From Qipengyuania profundimaris (GTDB lineage Bacteria > Pseudomonadota > Alphaproteobacteria > Sphingomonadales > Sphingomonadaceae), in assembly GCF_030717945.1 (NCBI RefSeq), contig NZ_JAVAIM010000001.1, positions 2,107,131-2,171,130 on the forward strand: a stretch of DNA of 64,000 nucleotides, read 5' to 3'. Made by a program: the position numbers and the translations under genes. Positions 30,695 to 40,522 of the stretch are shown here, in pieces. How positions within the stretch are numbered: the first letter of the stretch is position 1; every line of letters starts with the position of its first letter. The notes under the pieces were generated by a model. That model searched no databases. It saw nothing but the letters and a program-made list of their open reading frames with translations, and had not been told where the DNA came from.

Positions 30695-31759
30695 TCAGTC
30701 CTCGTCCGCGTCCGGACCGGTCATCATCTCTTCGGCCACCTCGTCGGTGCGGCCGCGGATTGCGGCTTCCAACTTGGCGCACATCTCGGGATTTTCCTTG
30801 AGGAAGGTCTTGGCGTTCTCGCGGCCCTGGCCGATGCGGACGCTGTCGTAGCTGAACCAGCTGCCCGACTTCTCAACCACGCCGGCCTTCACGCCGAGGT
30901 CGAGGATCTCGCCGATCTTGGAGATGCCTTCGCCATACATGATGTCGAATTCGACCTGCTTGAACGGCGGTGCGACCTTGTTCTTGACGACCTTCACGCG
31001 GGTCGAGTTGCCGACCACTTCGTCACGGTCCTTGATCTGGCCGGTGCGGCGGATGTCGAGGCGGACCGAAGCGTAGAACTTCAGCGCGTTGCCGCCGGTC
31101 GTGGTTTCCGGATTGCCGTACATCACACCGATCTTCATGCGCAGCTGGTTGATGAAGATCACCATGCACTTGGAGCGGTTGATCGAGCCGGTCAGCTTGC
31201 GCAGCGACTGCGACATGAGGCGCGCCTGCAGGCCGACATGGCTGTCGCCCATTTCGCCCTCGATCTCGGCGCGCGGCACCAATGCAGCGACCGAGTCGAC
31301 CACGAGAATGTCGATCGCATTGGAGCGCACCAGCGTGTCGGTGATTTCGAGCGCCTGCTCGCCCGTGTCGGGCTGCGACACGATCAGCTCGTCGATATCG
31401 ACGCCGAGCTTCTTGGCATAGACCGGGTCGAGCGCATGTTCGGCGTCGACGAAGGCGGCGGTGCCGCCGGCCTTCTGGGCCTCGGCAATGGCATGCAGCG
31501 CCAGCGTCGTCTTGCCCGAGCTTTCCGGGCCGTAAACTTCGATCACACGGCCCTTGGGCAGGCCGCCGATCCCGAGCGCGATGTCGAGACCGAGCGAGCC
31601 GGTCGAGATCGCCTCCACATTCATCGCTTCCTTCGAGCCCAGCTTCATTGCCGAACCCTTGCCGAACGCACGATCGATCTGTGCGAGCGCGGCGTCGAGT
31701 GCCTTCTGACGGTCTGCGTCCACTTGCTTTCCTTCTACCAGCTTCAGATTGGCCGCCAT
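30695..31759 (-). CDS. recA: Recombinase RecA
   Basis: A 354-residue recombinase that binds single-stranded DNA and triggers LexA self-cleavage. The Walker A loop is [16 protein letters not shown], Walker B is [16 protein letters not shown], and loop L2 lies near [20 protein letters not shown]. The C-terminal tail is acidic (GPDADED). A perfect AGGAGGTGAT precedes the ATG, and a LexA box lies in the promoter. The length is normal. Confidence 0.98.
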   Translation of the reverse strand: MAANLKLVEGKQVDADRQKALDAALAQIDRAFGKGSAMKLGSKEAMNVEAISTGSLGLDIALGIGGLPKGRVIEVYGPESSGKTTLALHAIAEAQKAGGTAAFVDAEHALDPVYAKKLGVDIDELIVSQPDTGEQALEITDTLVRSNAIDILVVDSVAALVPRAEIEGEMGDSHVGLQARLMSQSLRKLTGSINRSKCMVIFINQLRMKIGVMYGNPETTTGGNALKFYASVRLDIRRTGQIKDRDEVVGNSTRVKVVKNKVAPPFKQVEFDIMYGEGISKIGEILDLGVKAGVVEKSGSWFSYDSVRIGQGRENAKTFLKENPEMCAKLEAAIRGRTDEVAEEMMTGPDADED

Positions 31760-31814
31760 GACATCACCTCCTGCGCTTGCAAAGAGCCGCCCTTCGACTC
31801 TTCAACTGGAACAT

Positions 31815-31852
31815 GATGTATCGGCTTTGTTCTCAAAGAACAAGTAGGGAAC
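31815..31852 (-). promoter_or_regulatory. recA promoter with LexA (SOS) box
   Basis: On the minus strand GTTC-CCTACTT-GTTC (31852-31838) is the alphaproteobacterial LexA box, a direct repeat spaced by seven bases. The second half overlaps a -35-like TTGTTC; 17 bases later comes TACATC, a reasonable -10. LexA bound here would block RNA polymerase. A nearby palindrome GTTCTCAAAGAAC overlaps the box. Confidence 0.85.
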
Positions 31853-31896
31853 GAAATTTTTTCGCGGTTTGTTCCGCGTAAGCAAGAAACTGACGC

Positions 31897-34374
31897 CTAG
31901 CCCCCGCCCTGAGCGGCGAGAACGTCGGCGACCTTGGCGTTGATCTGCTGCACGCTGAAGGGCTTGGCGATGAAATACATGTTGTCGATGTCGATATCGT
32001 TGCGCAGTTGTTCCTCGGCATAGCCGGACATGAACAGGATCGGGATCTTCGGTTTAACCCGACGGATCGCGCGGGCCATCGCCGGTCCGTCCATCGCGGG
32101 CATGACCACGTCGGACACGATGAGGTCGAAATTGTCCGAGCCATTGGCGATCGCGGCCAGGCCTTCCTCGCCGTCAGAGGCGGTGGTGACGGTATAACCC
32201 GCGCGCACGAGCGCCCGCTCGGCGACGGCGCGGACCATATCCTCGTCTTCGACCAGCAGCAGTTTTCCCCCGCCGGACCATTCGCTGGCCTTGGGCTCCG
32301 CCTCTTCCTCGCGGCGCATCACGGCGGGCAATTCGCCGCTGTGGACCGGCAGGTAGATGGTGAAGCGCGCGCCGGTGGTGTTGCCATCGGGCCCGCGCAC
32401 ATTGTCGGCGAAGATGAAGCCGTTCGACTGCTTGACGATACCGTAGACCGTCGAAAGGCCGAGGCCCGTGCCCTTCCCCTGCTCCTTGGTGGTGAAGAAG
32501 GGCTCGAAAATCTTGCTGATGAGGTCCTGCGGGATGCCCCCGCCCGTGTCCTGCACTATCAGCACGGTGTAATCGTCCGCCGGCATGATGTCGCTGCCCA
32601 TCTTGCGCACGTCGCGCGCGGACACGCGCCGTGTGGCGAGCGTGAGCCGGCCCTTCCAATCCTGCTTCCCGCTTTTCGCGGCATGCGCCTGCATCGCATC
32701 GCGAGCATTCACGGCGAGATTGATGATGACCTGTTCGAGCTGCTGCGGGTCGGCACGCACCGGGCCCAGCTCGCGGTCATGGCGCACGACGAATTCGATC
32801 TTGTCGCCCATCAGGCGCTTCAGGAGCTGGCTCACCTCGCTGACCACGTCGGGCAGCTGGAGCACCACCGGCAGCAGCGTCTGCTGGCGGCTGAAGGCAA
32901 GCAGCTGGCGCGTGAGGCTGGCTGCACGGTTGGAATTCGCCTTGATCTGCTGGATGTCGTCGTAGTCGCTATCGCCGGGCGTGTGCCGCAGCAGCATGAG
33001 ATCGCAATAGCCGATGATCGCGGTCAGCACATTGTTGAAGTCGTGCGCGACGCCGCCCGCCAGCTGGCCGACCGCCTGCATCTTGGTGGCTTGCGCGACC
33101 TGGCGGCGCAGGCGCTTTTCTTCGGTGGAATCGGTGATCGACAGCAGCACTGCCGCATCGCCCAGCCCGCGGATCCCGGCGAGGCCGATCGAGACCGGCT
33201 CCTCCTTGTTGCCGGCGAGGTGCACCGCCATGTCTCCGCTGGAACTCGCGCCCTTGGCGAAGCGGCGCACGGTGTCGGCGATCGCCGCCTTGTCCTCGCG
33301 CACGACGAGATCGGAGGGGAATTGCGGCAGCCCTTGCTCCTCGCGCTCGACGGCGCGCAGGAAAGCAGCGTTGGCGAACAGGAAGCGCCCGTCGCGATCG
33401 GTCAGCGCGAGGCCCAGCGGGAGCGCGGCGAGCAATGCCTCGAGCTGCGGAATCGCCGCCTTGCCATTCCCTTCGAAGCCGCCGCCGATCCCGACGGTCC
33501 GGTCGATCAGCAGCATCAGCGACGGCGCCTGGTCGGCATCCTTGGCGCGATTGCCGCGCTGCAATTCCAGCGGGACATGGACCAGCGTCTGCGGCGAGCC
33601 TTGCTGGCCCTCGCGCGCGAAGAAGATACGGTCGCGGTCGTCCGAGCGCAGCAATTGGACGAATTCCATGCCGACCAGCGATGTAGCGGCATCGCCCGTG
33701 GCTCGCTCGGCCAGGCCCACGGTGGCCGCTTGCACGATACCGTCGGGCGCGACCATCGCAAGTTCGAGCCCGGCGCGCGACATGACTTCCCCGAAGGGCC
33801 CCTCGACCCGCTCTGCCAGCCCGTCGTAGCTGCGTTCCTGGACGATCTCGCCGAAGCGCCAGACGAGATAATCCTCGCCCCGCCCGGCGCGATCGACATC
33901 GAGCCGGAAGCGCTTCTCGACACCTTCAATGGTCAGGAGATCTACGCGCGCATGCCCGTCGCGCCAGGCCTCGCGCGCAGCGATCATCAGGCGTTCGGAG
34001 GATTTCGACGCAAAGGCGACGTCGAGCGGCGGAACTGCCTCCCCGAACCAGTCCTCGTAAGAGGAATTGGCGCAGATCAAGCGGTTGGCCCGATCGGTGA
34101 TGGCGACTGCCCGCTTGCTGTCTTCGACTGCGGCCGCGGTAACCGACCAATCGGGCACCCCGGCCTCCTGCTCGACCGGCCCCGTCCGCAATCGCGCGGC
34201 GAGCAGCAGCATGAGCAGGAAAGCGACCAGCGCACCGCCATAGGCTATCGCGACCACGGCTTCCCCGCCGACCAGCCCGACCAGTACGATGGAGAGCACG
34301 CAGGCGCCAAGCACCCCGGCGATCAGCGGCAGCGGCGGAAGGCGCGCTATGGTCGTGTCGTCGGAGGGCGTCAT
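31897..34374 (-). CDS. cckA: Hybrid sensor histidine kinase CckA
   Basis: An 825-residue membrane kinase. Two helices near residues 15-65 anchor it, and PAS-like domains follow (ADRANRLICANSSYEDWF, LTDRDGRFLFANAAFLRAVE). The HisKA phospho-acceptor is in GGVAHDFNNVLTAIIGY. The ATPase motifs are NLAVNARDAM and DTGGGIPQDLISKIFEPFF. A C-terminal receiver carries its Asp in LIVSDVVMPAMDG. CckA feeds phosphate through ChpT to CtrA and CpdR, controlling cell cycle or motility in alphaproteobacteria. ATG 34374 overlaps the DUF2062 stop by 4 bases; the longer upstream frame is not homologous. Confidence 0.95.
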   Translation of the reverse strand: MTPSDDTTIARLPPLPLIAGVLGACVLSIVLVGLVGGEAVVAIAYGGALVAFLLMLLLAARLRTGPVEQEAGVPDWSVTAAAVEDSKRAVAITDRANRLICANSSYEDWFGEAVPPLDVAFASKSSERLMIAAREAWRDGHARVDLLTIEGVEKRFRLDVDRAGRGEDYLVWRFGEIVQERSYDGLAERVEGPFGEVMSRAGLELAMVAPDGIVQAATVGLAERATGDAATSLVGMEFVQLLRSDDRDRIFFAREGQQGSPQTLVHVPLELQRGNRAKDADQAPSLMLLIDRTVGIGGGFEGNGKAAIPQLEALLAALPLGLALTDRDGRFLFANAAFLRAVEREEQGLPQFPSDLVVREDKAAIADTVRRFAKGASSSGDMAVHLAGNKEEPVSIGLAGIRGLGDAAVLLSITDSTEEKRLRRQVAQATKMQAVGQLAGGVAHDFNNVLTAIIGYCDLMLLRHTPGDSDYDDIQQIKANSNRAASLTRQLLAFSRQQTLLPVVLQLPDVVSEVSQLLKRLMGDKIEFVVRHDRELGPVRADPQQLEQVIINLAVNARDAMQAHAAKSGKQDWKGRLTLATRRVSARDVRKMGSDIMPADDYTVLIVQDTGGGIPQDLISKIFEPFFTTKEQGKGTGLGLSTVYGIVKQSNGFIFADNVRGPDGNTTGARFTIYLPVHSGELPAVMRREEEAEPKASEWSGGGKLLLVEDEDMVRAVAERALVRAGYTVTTASDGEEGLAAIANGSDNFDLIVSDVVMPAMDGPAMARAIRRVKPKIPILFMSGYAEEQLRNDIDIDNMYFIAKPFSVQQINAKVADVLAAQGGG

Positions 34375-34976
34375 TCGTTGTCCTCCGCCAAGCGCTCGTC
34401 CATCCGGCGTTCGGCCGCGCGCAGTCGGCGGCGGCGCTTGCCGGCGACAATGAAACGCCAGACGAAGCTTGAGAGAAGATAGCCGATGGCCGCACCCACG
34501 ACGGCCAGAACGACGAAGCCGAAAATCGTCACCAGCACGGTCACCCCGACGCCTTCGAACATCTCGACCAGCCACGCCCAGCGCCCGCTGGTGATTTCAT
34601 CCTGCGCAGCACCGCCGGTCACGTCGAGATCGACCTCGAGGATGAATGCGCCGACGCGGTTGGCAATAACCGCCCAGATCGGGAAGGTGAACGGGTTGGT
34701 AATGAAGGTGACCAGCGCCGACAGCGGCACGTTGGCGCGAGCGGGCAACGCCATGAAGGCGGCGAGGAATATCTGCCCGACCGGGATAATAAATCCAGCA
34801 AATATCCCCAGTGCCACCCCCCGCGGCACGCTGCGCCGCGTGAAGCGCCAGAGTTCCGGCGTCAGGAAACGATGGGCGATCGGCTTGAGATACTTGTTCT
34901 CGGCAAGCTGCTCGCGAGTGGGCATGTATTTGCGGATCAGGTCCGACAGGAAGGTTTTGGACTTCGGATTGCTCAT
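34371..34976 (-). CDS. DUF2062-domain membrane protein
   Basis: A protein of about 201 residues. The N-terminal cytosolic part (TREQLAENKYLKPIAHRFL) precedes a DUF2062 region with hydrophobic segments at about 58-80, 90-115 and 145-170. LGIFAGFIIPVGQIFLAAFMA and FITNPFTFPIWAVIANRVGA are characteristic. The C-terminus is basic (KRRRRLRAAERRMDE). Its function is unknown. The gene commonly sits beside cckA in sphingomonads, and the 4-base overlap suggests co-expression. ATG 34976 is preferred to GTG 34982. Confidence 0.85.
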   Translation of the reverse strand: MSNPKSKTFLSDLIRKYMPTREQLAENKYLKPIAHRFLTPELWRFTRRSVPRGVALGIFAGFIIPVGQIFLAAFMALPARANVPLSALVTFITNPFTFPIWAVIANRVGAFILEVDLDVTGGAAQDEITSGRWAWLVEMFEGVGVTVLVTIFGFVVLAVVGAAIGYLLSSFVWRFIVAGKRRRRLRAAERRMDERLAEDNE

Positions 34977-35085
34977 GACCACGTTTCACAGATGCGCTTG
35001 CGCCCCGGCGAGTGCAAGGCCCGCGCTCTAGCGCATGGCGATGAATGCGCAATGGCTATCGGCCGGTTGACGAAGGACGAGCCGC

Positions 35086-35568
35086 TCAGCCCTTCTCGCG
35101 CATCAAGCGCGCCTTGTCGCGCTTCCAGTCGCGGTCCTTCACCGTCTGCCGCTTGTCATGCGCCTGCTTGCCCTTGGCGAGCGCCAGTTCGACCTTCGCG
35201 CGCCCGGTCGAATTGAAATAGACCGACAGCGGGACCAGCGTCATGCCCTTGCGCTCGACCGCACCGAACAGCTTTTCGATCTCGCGCGCGTGCAGCAGCA
35301 GCTTGCGCGGCCGGCGCGGCTCGTGATTGAGCCGGTTGCCGTGCGAATATTCGGGGATGTTGGCATTAATCAGCCACACCTGCCCGTCGCGCACCTCGGC
35401 ATAGCTTTCCTTGATGCTCGCCTCGCCCGCCCGCAGCGCCTTCACCTCGGTGCCCTGCAGCGCGAGTCCGGCCTCGAACGTCTCCTCGACATGATAGTCG
35501 AACCGCACCCGCCGGTTGTCGGCGACGGTCTTCTGCTTGTCGAAGGTGGCGGGTTTGGGACGGGCCAT
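35086..35568 (-). CDS. smpB: SsrA-binding protein SmpB
   Basis: A 160-residue tmRNA-binding protein for ribosome rescue. [40 protein letters not shown] and the basic tail [20 protein letters not shown] are diagnostic. It follows dapA by 45 bases. No tmRNA gene is seen in the window. Confidence 0.97.
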   Translation of the reverse strand: MARPKPATFDKQKTVADNRRVRFDYHVEETFEAGLALQGTEVKALRAGEASIKESYAEVRDGQVWLINANIPEYSHGNRLNHEPRRPRKLLLHAREIEKLFGAVERKGMTLVPLSVYFNSTGRAKVELALAKGKQAHDKRQTVKDRDWKRDKARLMREKG

Positions 35569-35613
35569 AGGGTGGGCGCATCTAGGGTCGCAGTGTACAA
35601 AAGGAAAGGGCGG

Positions 35614-36495
35614 TCAGATCAGCCCGGCGATTTCCAGCGCTTCGTCGACCTGCTTGCGGCTTTCATCGCTCGCGTTGCACAGCGGCAGGCGAACGTCTTC
35701 GGAGAACCAGTCGTGGACGCGGCTGAGTGCGTATTTGACCGGCGCGGGGCTCGCGTCGGAGAACATTGCATAATGCAGCGGGAACAGGCGGTCATTGAGC
35801 TTGCGCGCCTTCACGAGATCGTTGGCCGCAATCGCTTCGTGGAATTCCGCGCATAGCGCCGGGGCTACGTTCGCCGTCACCGAGATGCACCCCGCCCCGC
35901 CCGCGGCCGAATGCGGAAGCCAGAGCTCGTCATTGCCGGACAGCTGGCAAAAATCGTGGTCCAGCCCCATCCGGTGGTCGGCCACGCGTGACAGGTCGCC
36001 GCTGGCATCCTTGATAGCGACGATCTGCTTCGGGAATTTGCGCACCAGCTCGACCACCGTCTCGTCCTCTATATCGGTGACCGTACGGCTCGGAACGTTG
36101 TAGAGCACGATCGGCAGATCGCTGTTTTCGGCAAGGAAGCTGAAATGCGCGATCAGCCCCGCCTGGCTCGGGCGGTTGTAATAAGGCGCAACGCACAGGC
36201 CGGCTGCGGCACCGGCCTTCTCGGCGAAGTTCATGTGCAGCAGCGCATTGCGAGTGTCGTTGCTGCCGCAGCCGGCGATCACCGGAACACGGCCTGCGGC
36301 CTGCTCGATGCAGACCTCCACCACGCGGTGATGCTCCGCATTGGAGATCGTGGAGGCCTCGCCGGTGGTGCCGCAGGGCACCAGCGCCTTGCTGCCATTG
36401 TCGATCTGCCAATCGACCAGGCGGCGAAAAGCCTTCTCGTCGAACGCTCCGTCGCGGAAAGGAGTCGCCAGAGCCGGTATCGAGCCTGAGAACAT
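35614..36495 (-). CDS. dapA: 4-hydroxy-tetrahydrodipicolinate synthase
   Basis: A 293-residue TIM-barrel enzyme condensing pyruvate with aspartate semialdehyde in lysine and peptidoglycan precursor synthesis. The Schiff-base Lys is in IVAIKDASGDL, the catalytic Tyr in VLYNVPSRTVTD, and VPCGTTGEASTIS binds pyruvate carboxylate. The length is typical. It heads the dapA-smpB pair and is divergent from the lytic transglycosylase across 93 bases. Confidence 0.97.
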   Translation of the reverse strand: MFSGSIPALATPFRDGAFDEKAFRRLVDWQIDNGSKALVPCGTTGEASTISNAEHHRVVEVCIEQAAGRVPVIAGCGSNDTRNALLHMNFAEKAGAAAGLCVAPYYNRPSQAGLIAHFSFLAENSDLPIVLYNVPSRTVTDIEDETVVELVRKFPKQIVAIKDASGDLSRVADHRMGLDHDFCQLSGNDELWLPHSAAGGAGCISVTANVAPALCAEFHEAIAANDLVKARKLNDRLFPLHYAMFSDASPAPVKYALSRVHDWFSEDVRLPLCNASDESRKQVDEALEIAGLI

Positions 36496-36588
36496 TTACT
36501 GAGGTCCTGCGTTAGATAGATGACAAGTCGCGAGAAATCGCGCGACGGGATTTTTCATTCAGCGCCTGATAAGGAGCCGGGAGCCATT

Positions 36589-38526
36589 ATGTCCAGCATG
36601 GGCAAGACAACAGCAATCACTTCGATCCTCCTCGCAACCACCGCTTTCGTGCTGCCGGCCACTGCTTCGGCGCAGAGCGACGGGCGCAGCACCATGGTGG
36701 CGCAGCAGCCCGCGCGGATCGATGCGGCGATTTCGCAGTGGGAATATCTCACCAAGCGCGACGATCTGTCCTTCGGCTCCTACGCCAATTTCATCACGAC
36801 CTATCCGGACTTCCCCAAGGAAGACTTGCTCCAGCGCCGCGCCGAAAACGCGCTCGATAGCGAGGCCGCGTCGCCGCAGGCTCTGGTGGCATTTTTCGAT
36901 AAGAACCCGCCGCTGACCAATAGCGGCCGAGCGCGCTATGCGCTGGCACTCGCCTCGATGGACCGGCCCGAGGCGCTGGAAATGGCGCGTGAGGCGTGGC
37001 GGGGCGGCACCATGAGCGGGCCGGCAGAGCTTTATCTCGTGGGTCTCTTCGGCAGCCGCTTTGCGCCGGAAGACCACGATGCGCGGATGGATGCGCTGCT
37101 GTGGCAAGGCAATCTCGAAGCCGCATCGCGCCACATCGCGCGCGTTTCGCCCGCCTATCGCCAGATGGCGCAGGCGCGCATGTCGCTGCTCGGCGGCTCG
37201 ATGGGCTCGGCTCCGCAGGACGCGATGAGCGATGCGGGCTATGTGTATAATCTGACGAAGTATTACCGCAGTTCGGGCCAGCCACTCCAGGCGGTGAACC
37301 TGCTCGGCAATCGCGCAACTTTCAATGCGCCTGCCTTCGACGGTGACGCCTTCATCAGCGAAGCGCTGGCTGTCGCGAAGAGCGCGGGCGCTCCGAGCCA
37401 GGCGGTCGCCATCGCCTCCAAGGTGGACGATTTCTTCGCACCGGGGACCGATATTTCGGAAGGGTCCTTCACTCTGCGCGACAAATACACCGACCTCATG
37501 TGGCTCGGTGGCACCAAGGCGCTCTGGTCCATGGGTGACGGCCAGCGCGCCGCGCCGCTGTTCTATCGCTACGGCACCGCCGCCAAGACGCCGCTCACTC
37601 GTTCGAAAGGCTTCTTCTGGGCCGGGCGCGCTGCGGCACGTGCAGGCGATCGCGCCGAAGCGCAGCGCTATTGGGAAATGGCGGCCGAATATCCAGAGTG
37701 GTATTACGGTCAGTTGGCGCTGAGCGAATTGGGCCGTCCGATGCCCAGCTTTGCCGCCCTGCCCCAGCCGCAGTCGTCGTCGGAGCAGCGCTCCGCTTTC
37801 GACAGCGATCCGCTGACACAGGCTATCCGCGCGCTTTCGCGCAACCGGCAGGACTGGCGCACGGAGCGCGCGTTCTTCGAAGCGGTCGCCGAGAAGGCGG
37901 ATACGCCTGAAGAAATGGCGCTGGTCGGCGAACTTGCACGGCAGACGGGCCTCGAGGAAATGGCAGTGGTCGCGGGTCTGGTCGCGGGCGAGCACGGCCT
38001 CAAGGGCTACGAGCGCATCGGTTTCCCGACCGTGCAAACGCATAGCGGCGCGAACTGGACCATGGTCCACGCCATCGCGCGGCAGGAGAGCGAGTTCGAC
38101 CGCACCCGAGTCAGCCACGCCGGTGCGCGCGGCATGATGCAGCTCATGCCCGGCACGGCGCGTGAGGAAGCGGGCAAGATCGGCGTCGCCTATATGTCGG
38201 CCGATCTGACCGCCAATCCCAGCTACAACATCCGCCTAGGCGATGCGCATTTCGCGCGGCTGATGGACCGCTACAACGGAGCTTACCCGCTCGCCATCGC
38301 GGCCTATAACGCAGGCCCTGGCCGGGTGAACGAGTGGCTCCGCCTCAATGGCGATCCGCGCAACGGCTCTGTCGACTGGGTGACCTGGATCGAGCAGATC
38401 CCGTCGAATTTCGAGACGCGCTATTACGTCATGCGCGTGATCGGCAATGCGGTCGCCTATGCGAATATGCATCCTGAAAAGTCCACGGCCCGCCAGCGCG
38501 ATATCGCGAGTTACCTGCCGCGATAG
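36589..38526 (+). CDS. Soluble lytic murein transglycosylase (Slt-type)
   Basis: A 645-residue periplasmic enzyme cleaving peptidoglycan glycan strands. The signal peptide ends near PATASAQ (residue about 28). A long alpha-helical superhelix follows. The C-terminal SLT domain has the catalytic Glu in AIARQESEFDRTRVSH, then GARGMMQLMPGTAREE and AYNAGPGRVNEWL. AAGGAGCCGGGAG precedes ATG 36589; a longer frame upstream lacks a signal peptide at its start. Confidence 0.94.
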   Translation: MSSMGKTTAITSILLATTAFVLPATASAQSDGRSTMVAQQPARIDAAISQWEYLTKRDDLSFGSYANFITTYPDFPKEDLLQRRAENALDSEAASPQALVAFFDKNPPLTNSGRARYALALASMDRPEALEMAREAWRGGTMSGPAELYLVGLFGSRFAPEDHDARMDALLWQGNLEAASRHIARVSPAYRQMAQARMSLLGGSMGSAPQDAMSDAGYVYNLTKYYRSSGQPLQAVNLLGNRATFNAPAFDGDAFISEALAVAKSAGAPSQAVAIASKVDDFFAPGTDISEGSFTLRDKYTDLMWLGGTKALWSMGDGQRAAPLFYRYGTAAKTPLTRSKGFFWAGRAAARAGDRAEAQRYWEMAAEYPEWYYGQLALSELGRPMPSFAALPQPQSSSEQRSAFDSDPLTQAIRALSRNRQDWRTERAFFEAVAEKADTPEEMALVGELARQTGLEEMAVVAGLVAGEHGLKGYERIGFPTVQTHSGANWTMVHAIARQESEFDRTRVSHAGARGMMQLMPGTAREEAGKIGVAYMSADLTANPSYNIRLGDAHFARLMDRYNGAYPLAIAAYNAGPGRVNEWLRLNGDPRNGSVDWVTWIEQIPSNFETRYYVMRVIGNAVAYANMHPEKSTARQRDIASYLPR

Positions 38527-38546
38527 AATACGCTAGGGGCGGGCCG

Positions 38547-39038
38547 ATGGGCGCGCAGAAATCCGTACCGGGCAATCCGATCACGCCGGGAGGCTACGCC
38601 GCGCTGCGTGCGAGATACGACCATCTGCTCGGCACCGAGCGGCCGGAAATCGTCGAGATCGTCAGCTGGGCCGCCGGGAACGGCGACCGCAGCGAGAATG
38701 GCGACTATCTCTACGGCCGCAAGCGGATGCGCGAGATCGACCGCGAACTCGGCCATCTCTCGCGCCGGATGAAGGCCGCGCGCGTCATCGATCCCGCGGA
38801 GCAGCCCGACAAATCGCGCGCCTTCTTCGGCGCCACCGTCACACTTGCGGACGAGGACGACGCCGAGAAGACTGTCACCTTGGTCGGCGACGACGAGCAG
38901 GATGCGAGCGCCGGCCGGATCGACTGGTCCTCGCCCCTTGCCCGCGCGCTAAAAGGCGCGTCGGTCGGGGATTTGCGACTCGTGAGGCTTCCCTGCGGTG
39001 ATCGCGAATGGGAAGTGGTGGCCATCGACTATGCGTAG
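38547..39038 (+). CDS. greB: Transcription elongation factor GreB
   Basis: A 163-residue factor that stimulates transcript cleavage by backtracked RNA polymerase. The N-terminal coiled coil includes NGDRSENGDYLYGRKRMREI, with the acidic tip residues in GDRSENGDY. The C-terminal domain has FFGATVTLADEDD and the Gre end pattern. It lies 20 bases after slt and overlaps the next gene by 8 bases. Confidence 0.93.
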   Translation: MGAQKSVPGNPITPGGYAALRARYDHLLGTERPEIVEIVSWAAGNGDRSENGDYLYGRKRMREIDRELGHLSRRMKAARVIDPAEQPDKSRAFFGATVTLADEDDAEKTVTLVGDDEQDASAGRIDWSSPLARALKGASVGDLRLVRLPCGDREWEVVAIDYA

Positions 39039-39513
39039 AGCGCTCGCCCTCACCCTGCTCCTCCTCGCGAGCCCGCTGGCAGCGAAGGACAGCCTCGGCG
39101 TTTTCTCCGACTGGGGCGCCTTTCGCGATCCCTCGGTCCCGCGCTGCTATGCCATTGCGAAGCCGATGCCGAGCCGCCTCTCGCGCGACAACGAGCCCTT
39201 CGCCACCATCGGCACCTGGCCGCGCCGACAGATCCGCGGACAGGTGCATTTCCGCCTGTCGCGCATGCTGGCGAAAACGCCGTCGATACAGCTGCGCATC
39301 GGTTCGCAGCGCTTCGAGCTGACCGGCGGCGGCGGCGATGCCTGGGCGAAAGATCGGAGGATGGACGCAGCGATCGTCGCCGCGATGCGCTCGGCCCAGA
39401 GCATGACGATCCGCGCGACCGACAGTCGCGGGCGACGTTTTTCGAACACTTACTCACTTTCCGGCGCGGCCACTGCGATGGATGCAGCCACCCTCGCCTG
39501 TTCACGCCGCTGA
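39031..39513 (+). CDS. Exported protein, IalB-like
   Basis: A 160-residue protein with a signal peptide (RRALALTLLLLASPLAAK). The mature part LGVFSDWGAFRDPSVPRCYA resembles the start of invasion-associated locus B proteins, small periplasmic proteins of unclear role. FRLSRMLAKTPSIQLRIGSQ and DRRMDAAIVAAMRSAQSMTI fit the same beta-sandwich pattern. The start overlaps greB by 8 bases, so the two are coupled. The family call is moderate. Confidence 0.65.
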   Translation: MRRALALTLLLLASPLAAKDSLGVFSDWGAFRDPSVPRCYAIAKPMPSRLSRDNEPFATIGTWPRRQIRGQVHFRLSRMLAKTPSIQLRIGSQRFELTGGGGDAWAKDRRMDAAIVAAMRSAQSMTIRATDSRGRRFSNTYSLSGAATAMDAATLACSRR

Positions 39514-39521
39514 TACGAAAA

Positions 39522-39557
39522 GGGACCGGCAACGCCCTGCGCTGCCGGCCCCGTTTT
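39522..39557 (+). terminator. Bidirectional terminator between convergent genes
   Basis: GGG-A-CCGGCA pairs with TGCCGG-CCCC across an 11-base loop. AAAA lies on the left and GTTTT on the right, so each strand has a T run. It separates the greB operon from the outer-membrane barrel gene. Confidence 0.85.
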
Positions 39558-39572
39558 CAGTACGACTTCTGC

Positions 39573-40241
39573 TTAGAAGCGGTAGCCGAAGCCGAGCATC
39601 ACCTGGTGACGGTCGACATCGATCTCGCCGAGATCGACATCCGGCGTGTCGCCTTCGAAATCGAGTTCCGCATCGCTGTAGTTCGAATAGCGGTATTCGA
39701 GCTTGGCATAGGTGTTCTCGTTGAGCGCGTATTCCGCACCCGCACCCACGCGGAAACCGTCGGTGTCGATCTTGGCGCGGAATTCGTCACCGTCGAACGA
39801 GCTGTTCACGTTGTAGCGGGCGTTGGTGTAGCCACCCTTCACGTACAGCAGCAGGTCCGGGTTCGCGAGGATACCGGCGCGCGCACCGACATAGATGTCG
39901 CGGCCCGCATTCACATTGCCGAGACCGAAGAATTCACCGTCTGCACCGTCGAACTCGACGTCCGCGGTGGAATCGGTCAGCTCGCCTTCGAGGCCGAGGA
40001 CGACGCCGCCGGCATTGAAGTCGTAACCGACGCCGACGCCATAGGTGACGCCATCGATCGACTGGTCGTTACCTTCGTTGGCATCGTCGTCGATGTCGCT
40101 GCCGGCCTTGCTGACGTCGTAACCGACAAGCGCTTCGGCGCGCGGGCCGGTGAAGGTGCCGTCCGTCGCGTCCTGAGCGGCTGCGGGGGCTGCGATAGCG
40201 GCCACCGAGGCGGCTGCGAAAAGTGCGACTGTCTTTTTCAT
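39573..40241 (-). CDS. Outer-membrane beta-barrel protein (OmpA/opacity-like)
   Basis: A 222-residue protein. Its signal peptide ([22 protein letters not shown]) is followed by an eight-strand barrel pattern: [82 protein letters not shown] and [10 protein letters not shown]. It ends in Phe as expected for outer-membrane proteins. Loops are Asp-rich. It is likely a small porin or structural OMP, transcribed alone. Confidence 0.9.
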   Translation of the reverse strand: MKKTVALFAAASVAAIAAPAAAQDATDGTFTGPRAEALVGYDVSKAGSDIDDDANEGNDQSIDGVTYGVGVGYDFNAGGVVLGLEGELTDSTADVEFDGADGEFFGLGNVNAGRDIYVGARAGILANPDLLLYVKGGYTNARYNVNSSFDGDEFRAKIDTDGFRVGAGAEYALNENTYAKLEYRYSNYSDAELDFEGDTPDVDLGEIDVDRHQVMLGFGYRF

Positions 40242-40522
40242 TCTTAGTACTCCGTTTCTTATCGACGCCGCTTCACGAGCAGCGTGGACTTCAAGAACGG
40301 CGAAAGACCGCGCGCAGTTTCATTAACCTTCCACAACAAGAAAGTGTTGCATCTGCGACACAATCTTGCGCCAAGCCGTGCCGCCTCATCGACCGAATGC
40401 AGGCGCAAACAGATAGTACGGAATTCACGACAAACCGTTGGAACCCGATGGCACCAAATCGATTTTGCGCGCTCCATCCCATCTGGCCAAAACGCCCTCA
40501 CGCGCCTATATGCGCCGTTCCC

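Noticed and set aside
31861..31885. Terminator between cckA and recA (CGCGG...CCGCG)
   Set aside because: The stem is short, and in the cckA direction it is followed by an A run, not a T run.
32008..34482. An 824-codon plus-strand frame opposite cckA
   Set aside because: CckA has all kinase motifs on the minus strand, and the antisense frame has no start signal.
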